Assembly: GCA_035574175.1 (NCBI GenBank)
Contig: DATLZB010000025.1
Coordinates: forward strand, 1-6,368
DNA length: 6,368 nucleotides
Direction: 5' to 3'
Source of the DNA: DATLZB01 sp035574175
Lineage (GTDB): Bacteria; Pseudomonadota; Alphaproteobacteria; Rhizobiales; Hyphomicrobiaceae
In this document: in pieces, positions 1 through 4,966 of the stretch
How positions within the stretch are numbered: position 1 is the first letter of the stretch
How the letters are laid out: every line of letters begins with the position of its first letter
Position numbers and translations under genes: made by a program
The notes under the pieces: generated by a model
What the model saw: only the letters and a program-made list of their open reading frames with translations
What the model was told of the DNA's origin: nothing
The model's database searches: none

Positions 1-2
1 TG

Positions 3-518
3 CGGGCCGCCGTCGCCCGCGGCCTGCTGGCGAAGGGAGGCGGTCACGCCATGGCCGCCGGGCTTACCGTCGAGCGCGGCCGGTTCGAGGAGGCCGGCGC
101 GTTCTTGCGCGAGACGCTGCGGCTGCCGGCGGACGTGGCGCGCGCGGCCGCCGGTCTCGATATCGACGGAGCGCTCACGCCGCAGGGGGTTAGCGAGGAG
201 CTCGTTGATCTGCTCGAGCGGGCGGGGCCCTATGGGCAGGGCAACCCGCAACCGCGCTTTGCCTTTCCCGCACACCGCGTCAGATACGCAAAGCTCGTCT
301 CGGATGCGCACGTACGCTGCGTGCTGGAGGCCAGCGACGGCTCCAAACTCGATGCCGTGGCCTTCCGCGCCGCCGGTCAGCCCTTGGGAGAGCTGCTGCT
401 CGCCAATTCCGGCATGCCGATCCACATCGCCGGCTCGCTCAAGCGCGACAGCTGGGGCGGGCGGCAGAAGATCGAGCTCCTGATCGACGACGCCGCCGAT
501 CCGCGCGGTCAGCGTTGA
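3..518 (+). CDS. recJ: RecJ single-stranded-DNA-specific 5'-3' exonuclease, C-terminal part (5' end outside window)
   Basis: This is the last 171 residues of RecJ, the cytoplasmic exonuclease that degrades single-stranded DNA 5' to 3' in recombination and mismatch or base-excision repair. The reading frame is open from the left edge. The fragment starts inside the DHHA1 domain: the glycine-rich GGGHAMAAG signature lies at fragment residues 12-20 and contributes to nucleic-acid binding near the active site. The C-terminal OB-fold domain follows, with the family-typical PYGQGNPQPRF at about residues 76-86 and a closing strand region (IHIAGSLKRD, then QKIELLIDD) near the end. The DHH catalytic motifs lie upstream of the window and cannot be checked. 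The ATG at 51 is internal to the domain and is not a start. The gene ends in TGA, and 140 non-coding bases separate it from the next start, so the cupin genes need not share its transcript. The family call is firm. Confidence 0.95.
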   Translation, partial: RAAVARGLLAKGGGHAMAAGLTVERGRFEEAGAFLRETLRLPADVARAAAGLDIDGALTPQGVSEELVDLLERAGPYGQGNPQPRFAFPAHRVRYAKLVSDAHVRCVLEASDGSKLDAVAFRAAGQPLGELLLANSGMPIHIAGSLKRDSWGGRQKIELLIDDAADPRGQR

Positions 519-549
519 CGGCGGCCGAGGTACCACCACCTTGCGCTGC

Positions 550-567
550 GAACCTGGGGTGAGGTTC
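550..567. repeat. Small perfect dyad between recJ and the cupin pair
   Basis: GAACCT and AGGTTC form a perfect 6-base inverted repeat around a 6-base spacer (GGGGTG). It lies 32 bases after the recJ stop and about 20 bases before the candidate promoter of the cupin genes. It could be an operator half-site pair or a weak hairpin at the end of the recJ transcript. No T-tract follows, so an intrinsic terminator is unlikely. A 6-base dyad can arise by chance. Confidence 0.25.
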
Positions 568-586
568 TGCCCGCCGCGGGGTAGAC

Positions 587-616
587 TTGCTTAGCGTGCG
601 TGATAAATGGGAATAT
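587..616 (+). promoter_or_regulatory. Candidate promoter of the cupin pair
   Basis: TTGCTT at 587-592 resembles a -35 box. GAATAT at 611-616 is a poor -10 match, 18 bases downstream. It falls in a short AT-rich island (601-617) that stands out in GC-rich surroundings and lies 42 bases before the chosen start of the first cupin. A promoter is expected somewhere in this 140-base gap, but the exact boxes are a guess. Confidence 0.28.
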
Positions 617-646
617 TCGTCGACAACGTGGCAGGATTGGTCAGGT

Positions 647-652
647 AAGGAG
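647..652 (+). promoter_or_regulatory. Ribosome binding site that sets the first cupin start
   Basis: AAGGAG lies 6 bases before the ATG at 659. The alternative in-frame TTG at 587 has no comparable site and would place coding sequence over the AT-rich promoter-like stretch, so 659 is preferred. Confidence 0.75.
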
Positions 653-658
653 CGGTTC

Positions 659-1306
659 ATGGATCGGGATCCGGCGGTGAAACGGGCGGAGGCGCGAAGC
701 GACGCGGAAGGGTCGCGGGCCGCGGCCAGGAAGGCCAGGGACAAGGCCGAAGCCAAGATGTACCACAACAAGAAGGACCGCGTGTTCGTTCGCGCGATTG
801 CGGGTTCTTACAGCCTGACCGACGAGCTGAAGCGGCTTCGCTCCATGCCGCGGGTCCGCAAGGCCAAGGACATCAAGTTCATCGACGGGCCGCAGGCCTA
901 TTCGCGCCACTACGTCGAGCCCAAGGACGGCATCACCCAGACCTTCCATTTCCATCTCGAAGAGTATGGGCCCGGCGGCAAATCCCAGAAGCACGGCCAC
1001 GTCAACGAGGCGGCCTTCTACATCCTCGACGGCGAGGGTTACGAGATCCACGACAACATCCGTTACGACTGGAAGGCGGGCGACATCGCCATCGTGCACA
1101 ACAACTGCGTGCACCAGCACTTCAACGCCAACCCGCACAAGCCGGCCCGCGCCCTTGTGATCAAGACCAAGCCGATGTTCATGTTCATGAACATGCTGTT
1201 CCAGCAGCTCGTCGAGCCCAGGCCCTCCAAACCGACCAAGGAGGGCGAAGGCTTCGAGCCGCGCGAGCGGGAGGAGAACTTCAATCACCCCAAGGGAGGC
1301 TACTGA
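659..1306 (+). CDS. Single-domain cupin protein with an incomplete metal motif (first of a pair)
   Basis: A 215-residue cytoplasmic protein with no signal peptide. Residues 1-35 are highly charged and Ala/Lys/Arg-rich, likely a helix. The cupin barrel spans about residues 70-175. Motif 1 is GGKSQKHGHVNE with His112 and His114. The position that normally carries the third ligand, a Glu six residues before the motif's closing Gly, is Ala118; a Glu sits one residue earlier (Glu117). Motif 2 is GDIAIVHNNCVHQHFN with His152 as the expected ligand, and His147 replaces the usual Pro. A three-His site, as in gentisate dioxygenase-type cupins, is therefore possible. After the barrel comes the alternating stretch MFMFMNM (173-179), then a polar, charged tail. 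The next gene is a paralogue one base downstream, so the two are probably co-translated and may form a mixed complex. Many cupins are dioxygenases, isomerases or sensors; I cannot name the substrate. The cupin call is firm, the function unknown. Confidence 0.85.
   Translation: MDRDPAVKRAEARSDAEGSRAAARKARDKAEAKMYHNKKDRVFVRAIAGSYSLTDELKRLRSMPRVRKAKDIKFIDGPQAYSRHYVEPKDGITQTFHFHLEEYGPGGKSQKHGHVNEAAFYILDGEGYEIHDNIRYDWKAGDIAIVHNNCVHQHFNANPHKPARALVIKTKPMFMFMNMLFQQLVEPRPSKPTKEGEGFEPREREENFNHPKGGY
1180..1195. repeat. 16-base perfect palindrome inside the first cupin gene
   Basis: CATGTTCATGAACATG reads the same on both strands. It lies in the codons for the Met/Phe-rich stretch of the first cupin and follows a tandem ATGTTC repeat (1175-1186). 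The amino-acid pattern probably explains it. An internal operator is possible but nothing else supports one. Confidence 0.5.
1292..1299 (+). promoter_or_regulatory. Ribosome binding site of the second cupin
   Basis: AAGGGAGG lies inside the last codons of the first cupin, 8 bases before the ATG at 1308. It is a strong site and supports efficient translation of the second gene from a shared transcript. Confidence 0.8.
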
Positions 1307-1307
1307 C

Positions 1308-1919
1308 ATGGCTTGGGGCGAAACCGCCGCTTGGCTCAAAGGCAACCAGAACGAGGGCCTTTATCAGAGCCTGCTCACCGATGCGGAGGGCGCGCCATCG
1401 CGCAACGCGCGGCGCAAGAAGATCATCACCCCGGAAGAGATGCCCTGGGAGATGTCCCGCCAGGGTCTCCTCAAGCACCTGCTCAACGAGCAGATGAACA
1501 CCCGCATGGAGACGGTTGACGCCTACATGCAGATCATTCCGCCGGGGTCGAGGTCGGGCAAGCACCGTCACCTCGCCGAGGAGTGCCTTTATGTCCTCGA
1601 AGGGCGCGGCTACGACCTGCACCAGGACTGTGACGTGGAGATCACCGATACCTACCACTGGAAGCCGCAGGCCGAGATCAAGCGGTTCGAGTGGGAGGCG
1701 GGAGACGTGATCTACATCCCGCCCAACACCATTCACCAGCATTTCAACGCCGACCCCAAGCAACCGGCCCGGCTCATCTCGGCGATCAATCGCGTATTCA
1801 AGAAGTGTGGGCTCAACGATCTGGAGCAGATCGAGGATGCCCCGGAATACGATCCCAAGGTCAAGCTCGACGCGGAATTGGTGCGCAAGTACCTGCGGGG
1901 CGAGATCAGGAAGCGCTGA
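1308..1919 (+). CDS. Single-domain cupin protein with a complete metal motif (second of a pair)
   Basis: A 203-residue cytoplasmic protein without signal peptide or membrane segment. The barrel spans about residues 68-165. Motif 1 (GSRSGKHRHLAEECLYVLEG, residues 80-99) matches the cupin consensus exactly, giving His86, His88 and Glu92 as metal ligands. Motif 2 (GDVIYIPPNTIHQHFN, 132-147) gives His143 as the fourth. Between the motifs it has about 17 more residues than the first cupin, including the segment TYHWKPQAEIKRFEWE. Shared features such as the HQHFNA-P-PAR segment after motif 2 show that the two are paralogues. The N-terminal 60 residues and the charged C-terminal tail (DAPEYDPKVKLDAE) are family-specific. 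A metal-dependent enzyme, such as a dioxygenase or isomerase acting on a small organic acid or aromatic compound, is plausible from the family, but no substrate can be inferred. The start follows the upstream stop by one base and has a strong ribosome binding site. Confidence 0.87.
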   Translation: MAWGETAAWLKGNQNEGLYQSLLTDAEGAPSRNARRKKIITPEEMPWEMSRQGLLKHLLNEQMNTRMETVDAYMQIIPPGSRSGKHRHLAEECLYVLEGRGYDLHQDCDVEITDTYHWKPQAEIKRFEWEAGDVIYIPPNTIHQHFNADPKQPARLISAINRVFKKCGLNDLEQIEDAPEYDPKVKLDAELVRKYLRGEIRKR

Positions 1920-1947
1920 GCCGTTGTGGCGCGCGTCGAAGGGTTGG

Positions 1948-1973
1948 GGGCCGCGAGCTGCAATTCGCGGCCC
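1948..1973. terminator. GC-rich hairpin between convergent genes, possible bidirectional terminator
   Basis: GGGCCGCGA and TCGCGGCCC form a perfect 9-base stem with an 8-base loop (GCTGCAAT), 28 bases after the second cupin stop and about 116 bases beyond the MFS stop. Neither side has a clear T-tract, so it is not a classical intrinsic terminator. It may stabilise 3' ends or act with Rho. The rest of 1920-2089 holds a smaller dyad (GCATC-CGC-GATGC, 2006-2018) and no gene that I can support. Confidence 0.5.
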
Positions 1974-2089
1974 GCTCGTAATGGCGGCTTACCGCTATCG
2001 CCGTTGCATCCGCGATGCGATGATGGTGAGGCACGCGCGCCAGCCGCTGTAGACGGTGGTCCGACCGTTCCTGGTGACGAGGAGCAGCC

Positions 2090-3337
2090 TCAGGCCTTGG
2101 CCTCCTGCACGCCCTTTGCCCCGATTTCCTTGGGCGTCAGCACCGTGAACAGTGAGATGGCCATAAAGATGGCGATCAAATAGAACACCCAATCCGGCCG
2201 ACCGATATCGAGCAGATACCCGAACGGAATCGGTGCCAGCGTGCTGCCGACCATGATCCCGGCGGACACGAACCCGAATACCTTGCCGACCGCTCCCTTC
2301 GGCGCCGTTGCGCGCAGCATCATGTCGCGCGCCGGCCGGGTGATGCCCTGGCCGAGGCCCATGACCGCCATCAGCGCAACCAAGATGGCAAGGGGCAGGT
2401 CGAACCAGGCCAGCAGCAGGCTGAACAGCGCCGTCATCACGAACACGATGGCTGCCACCACGTCGTGGCGCTGCGTCCGGTCGGAGATCTCGCCGCCGAT
2501 CAAAATGCCGGTCGCCGAGCAGAAGAGATAGACCGTCAGCGCCGTGCTGGCGACCGCCAGCGGCGTGCCGTGCAGCGTAACGAGGGCAGTCACGGCGAAG
2601 GCGTTGATGCCGGAAGAGGTCATCGACAGCGTGGCGAAGAACAGGAAAAACAGCACGATCGGTTTGGAGAACAGCAGTGCCAGACCGTCGGGCGCGGTTG
2701 CGGTGGCGGCCGCAGCGGCTTGGTCCTTCTTTTTCGGCTTGGGCGCCACGTCTTCCCTGATGCTGTTCCACTGGGTGAGCAGCGCAAGCATCACCGCAAG
2801 ACCAAACAGGCCAGCCGCGATCAGCGCCGTGCGCCAGCCGAACAGGTCGGACAGCAGAATCATGCTGACGGGGGCCACCGCGGTGCCGAGGTGGCCGGCG
2901 AAGGTGTGAATGCTGAACGCGCGCCCCATCCGGCCTGGGGTGATGGAAGAGTTGAGGATGACGTAATTGGCCGGATGAAACACGCTGTTGCCGATGCCGG
3001 CGATCATGGTGAGCACGATCGCCACCCAGAAGGCGGGGGCTACGCCGACCAGGCCGTAGCCGAGCGACAGCAGGGTAAGGCCGACGGTCAGCACCAGCTT
3101 CGCACCGAAGCGGTCGACCAGGAAGCCGACTGGGACCTGCACCACCGCCGAGGCTCCATAGCTCAGCGCCATCAGCAGGCCGAGCTCGGCGTAGGTGACG
3201 TTGAAGGCTTCCCTCAAATAGATGAACAGCGGCGGCAGCGTCAGTGAGAAGAAATGGCTCATGAAGTGGCCGACACTGATGAGGGTGAGGATCTTGAGGT
3301 CCCGGCGTCCCGTATCGGCTGCGACCGCTGCGCTCAT
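2090..3337 (-). CDS. MFS transporter, resembling the fosmidomycin-resistance (Fsr) type
   Basis: A 415-residue inner-membrane protein with about twelve hydrophobic segments in two halves, the usual size and plan of the major facilitator superfamily. The motif-A loop GFLVDRFGAK is at residues 71-80, and its counterpart in the second half is GGEISDRTQR (281-290). Segment 4 carries GIGNSVFHPANY (114-125), followed by a region ending GHLGTAVAP (148-156); this His-Pro pattern recalls Fsr-like efflux carriers. A Lys/Ala-rich cytoplasmic linker (about 195-218) joins the halves. Transport is presumably proton-coupled. The substrate is unknown, and the fosmidomycin label should not be taken as a resistance claim. 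The start has GGAGAG six bases upstream. The gene lies 66 bases downstream of the PCuAC gene on the same strand, so co-transcription is possible, and converges on the cupin pair. The same region stays open in another frame of this strand and on the opposite strand, which is expected in GC-rich DNA. Confidence 0.88.
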   Translation of the reverse strand: MSAAVAADTGRRDLKILTLISVGHFMSHFFSLTLPPLFIYLREAFNVTYAELGLLMALSYGASAVVQVPVGFLVDRFGAKLVLTVGLTLLSLGYGLVGVAPAFWVAIVLTMIAGIGNSVFHPANYVILNSSITPGRMGRAFSIHTFAGHLGTAVAPVSMILLSDLFGWRTALIAAGLFGLAVMLALLTQWNSIREDVAPKPKKKDQAAAAATATAPDGLALLFSKPIVLFFLFFATLSMTSSGINAFAVTALVTLHGTPLAVASTALTVYLFCSATGILIGGEISDRTQRHDVVAAIVFVMTALFSLLLAWFDLPLAILVALMAVMGLGQGITRPARDMMLRATAPKGAVGKVFGFVSAGIMVGSTLAPIPFGYLLDIGRPDWVFYLIAIFMAISLFTVLTPKEIGAKGVQEAKA

Positions 3338-3368
3338 CTGTTGCTCTCCGCTGCCCCAACTCCTGTGT

Positions 3369-3391
3369 GACGTGCGCCGCGGCCGCGCGTC
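3369..3391. repeat. Imperfect inverted repeat between the PCuAC and MFS genes
   Basis: GACGTGCG and CGCGCGTC can pair over 8 bases (one G-T pair) around a 7-base GC-only loop. It sits in the 66-base gap between the two minus-strand genes. There is no T-tract, so it is more likely an RNA hairpin that modulates read-through or stability, or a by-product of GC-rich sequence, than a terminator. Confidence 0.3.
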
Positions 3392-3403
3392 AAGTCCTGG
3401 CGA

Positions 3404-3910
3404 TCATTTGCCGTGATGCCCGCCATGCCCGCCCTTGGCGGGAGCGGTCCCCGCTCCCGCCCCCACGGCCCTGATCTCGTACTCGACCTCGACGGTACCG
3501 GCCTTTTCGAATACCAGCGTGCCCTTGAACCGCTGCCCACTCAGGAGGGCTTCCTTAAGGTCGATCAGCATGGCGTGGTAGCCGCCGGGCTCGAGCTGCA
3601 CAGTCTGTCCCGGACCTATCGCGATCCCGCCGCTGACGGCCCGCATCTTCATGATGCCGCCATCCATGCTCATACGATGGAGTTCGAATGCTCTGGAAGG
3701 CTCCGCCGTGCCGCCGACCAGCCGATCGGCTTCGCTGCCCGTATTGGTGAGCGTCATGTAGGCGCTGCCGGTTCTGGCTCCCTTTGGCGTCGCACGGGCC
3801 CAAAGATCGCTGATCCTGATCGCACCGGCCACGTGTTCGCCGGCAAGGGCGGGGTCGGTCCGCAGCACCAGCGCGATCAGAGCGGCGAGAATGAAAACGA
3901 CCCTGCGCAT
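3404..3910 (-). CDS. Periplasmic copper chaperone, PCu(A)C family, with His-rich tail
   Basis: A 168-residue secreted protein. Residues 1-23 form a signal peptide: MRR, a hydrophobic core, and a likely cut after ALA before GEHV. The mature part has the PCuAC fold (older name DUF461), with ISDLWARATPKGARTGSAYM (residues 32-51) typical of its first strands. The Cu(I) ligands are visible as His78, Met89, His112 and Met114, close to the family's H-X10-M-X21-H-X-M spacing, with one extra residue before His112. Family members deliver copper to the CuA site of cytochrome c oxidase or bind copper in the periplasm. The C-terminal tail (about 151-168) is Gly/Ala-rich and ends GGHGGHHGK, a likely extra metal-binding segment. 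The frame stays open upstream to 4501, but the ATG at 3910 gives the signal peptide, has AAGAGGT before it, and avoids overlapping pirin. No Sco, oxidase or other copper gene is in view; the MFS gene follows on the same strand. Confidence 0.92.
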   Translation of the reverse strand: MRRVVFILAALIALVLRTDPALAGEHVAGAIRISDLWARATPKGARTGSAYMTLTNTGSEADRLVGGTAEPSRAFELHRMSMDGGIMKMRAVSGGIAIGPGQTVQLEPGGYHAMLIDLKEALLSGQRFKGTLVFEKAGTVEVEYEIRAVGAGAGTAPAKGGHGGHHGK

Positions 3911-3914
3911 GACG

Positions 3915-3921
3915 ACCTCTT
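3915..3921 (-). promoter_or_regulatory. Ribosome binding site of the PCuAC gene
   Basis: On the minus strand AAGAGGT lies 4 bases before the ATG at 3910. With the signal peptide it decides this start over longer in-frame options. Confidence 0.65.
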
Positions 3922-4024
3922 GCGGCGCGCCGAGTGAGCCCAGTCGCGCATTGTTGATGTGTGGACCCTGTCGCGCGGCCCACCGGCTCCCTATGTTGGC
4001 GGCAGAGCGCCGGCCATACGACAC

Positions 4025-4030
4025 AAGGAA
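4025..4030 (+). promoter_or_regulatory. Ribosome binding site of the pirin gene
   Basis: AAGGAA lies 6 bases before the ATG at 4037. An in-frame ATG further upstream (3959-based extension, 26 residues) lacks such a site, and the extra residues do not look like the pirin N-terminus. Confidence 0.7.
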
Positions 4031-4036
4031 GCACCG

Positions 4037-4954
4037 ATGAGTTGGCTGCCCTCGAACGATCCGGTCCCAGGCGACGTCTACGCCTGCGATGCCATCGAAC
4101 TGGTGATCGTACCGCGGGCGCGCGACCTCGGCGGGTTCGAGGTGCGTCGCGCCTTGCCGTCGGCGCGCAAGCAGATGATCGGGCCCTTTATCTTCTTCGA
4201 TCAGATGGGGCCGGCTGAATTCCTCATCGGCGGCGGCATCGACGTGCGGCCTCATCCCCACATCGGGCTTGCCACCGTTACCTACCTGTTCGAGGGCGAG
4301 ATCTGGCACCGCGACAGCCTCGGTTCCTCGCTCGCCATCCGGCCGGGGGAGGTAAACCTGATGACGGCCGGCCGCGGCATCGTTCATTCCGAGCGGGAGA
4401 CCACAGCGGCCAAGGCGAGGACGCGGCGCCTGTTCGGCATCCAGGCTTGGGCGGCACTGCCCCGATCGCACGAGGAAGCGGCGCCCGCCTTTGCTCACCA
4501 TGGCGCGGCCGAGCTGCCTCGCATCGAGGGCGAGGGCAAGCGTGTGCGCCTGGTGATCGGCGGCCTCTACGGGGAGCTCTCACCGGCCGTCTTCCCCCAT
4601 CCGAGCTTCTACGCGGAGGCGGTGCTGGCGCCGGGCGCCGTGCTTCCGCTCGATCCGGACTATGAGGAACGCGGCGTCTACATCGCCTCGGGGGAGGTCG
4701 ACGTCGCCGGCGACAGGTTCGAGGCCGGACGGCTCCTTGTCTTCCGCCCAGGCGACCGCATCTCAATCCTGGCTTTGTCGCACGCCAGGCTCATGCTGCT
4801 TGGCGGCGAACCGATGGACGGGCCGCGGCATATCTGGTGGAACTTCGTTTCTTCTTCCAGGGACCGCATCGAGGCAGCCAAGGCAGATTGGCAGGCTGGG
4901 CGCTTCGGTTTGGTGCCCGGTGACGAGAAGGAGTTCATCCCGCTGCCAGAATGA
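4037..4954 (+). CDS. Pirin family bicupin protein
   Basis: A 305-residue cytoplasmic protein, close to the usual pirin length. The N-terminal cupin (about 35-140) has the pirin signature: GPFIFFDQMGPA (49-60), RPHPHIGLATVTYLFEGE (71-88), then TAGRGIVHSE (110-119). The metal ligands expected from characterised pirins are all present: His73, His75, His117 and Glu119. The C-terminal cupin (about 185-260) includes GVYIASGEVDVAG and LVFRPGDRI and lacks metal residues, as is normal. The tail GGEPMDGPRHIWWNFVSS (256-273) is the typical family ending. Some bacterial pirins have quercetin 2,3-dioxygenase activity and others act as redox-responsive partners of metabolic enzymes; the sequence does not decide between these. 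The gene is divergent from the PCuAC chaperone and converges with the GGDEF-EAL gene over a 12-base gap. The family call is firm, the role unknown. Confidence 0.94.
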   Translation: MSWLPSNDPVPGDVYACDAIELVIVPRARDLGGFEVRRALPSARKQMIGPFIFFDQMGPAEFLIGGGIDVRPHPHIGLATVTYLFEGEIWHRDSLGSSLAIRPGEVNLMTAGRGIVHSERETTAAKARTRRLFGIQAWAALPRSHEEAAPAFAHHGAAELPRIEGEGKRVRLVIGGLYGELSPAVFPHPSFYAEAVLAPGAVLPLDPDYEERGVYIASGEVDVAGDRFEAGRLLVFRPGDRISILALSHARLMLLGGEPMDGPRHIWWNFVSSSRDRIEAAKADWQAGRFGLVPGDEKEFIPLPE

Positions 4955-4966
4955 CCGAGAGCTAGA

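Larger units (their letters stand above)
3911..4036. promoter_or_regulatory. Divergent intergenic region between the PCuAC and pirin genes
   Basis: These 126 bases separate two divergent starts and must hold both promoters unless one gene is read from elsewhere. TATGTT at 3992-3997 could be a -10 box for pirin, but no convincing -35 lies at the right distance. I see no clear operator dyad. Confidence 0.4.

Noticed and set aside
587..658. TTG start adding 24 residues to the first cupin
   Set aside because: The ATG at 659 has a strong AAGGAG site; the upstream part overlaps an AT-rich promoter-like stretch and has no family character.
641..1345. Minus-strand open frame of 234 codons opposite the first cupin
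   Set aside because: Val/Leu/Gly-rich antisense shadow; the plus strand carries clear cupin motifs and ribosome binding sites.
1281..1763. Minus-strand open frame of 160 codons opposite the second cupin
   Set aside because: Same reason: antisense image of a gene with a complete cupin motif.
2006..2018. Small dyad GCATC-CGC-GATGC as an operator or terminator
   Set aside because: Only five base pairs, no T-tract and no nearby start; easily a chance event.
2465..3247. A 260-codon plus-strand open frame opposite the MFS gene
   Set aside because: Its product is Gln/Arg/Gly/His-rich, the typical antisense image of a hydrophobic coding sequence, and it has no ribosome binding site or domain.
1995..3359. 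A long minus-strand open frame (454 codons) overlapping the MFS gene
   Set aside because: It reads as Arg/Pro/His-rich low-complexity protein with no recognisable domain. The overlapping frame gives a textbook MFS protein with membrane segments and motif A. Long false frames are normal in GC-rich DNA.
3959..4036. N-terminal extension of pirin by 26 residues
   Set aside because: No ribosome binding site precedes it, and the extra residues are Pro/Arg-rich and unlike pirin N-termini. The ATG at 4037 has AAGGAA at good spacing.
3911..4501. Long N-terminal extension of the PCuAC gene, up to 365 residues
   Set aside because: It would overlap the pirin coding sequence on the other strand and bury the signal peptide. 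The ATG at 3910 has a ribosome binding site and gives the normal family length.
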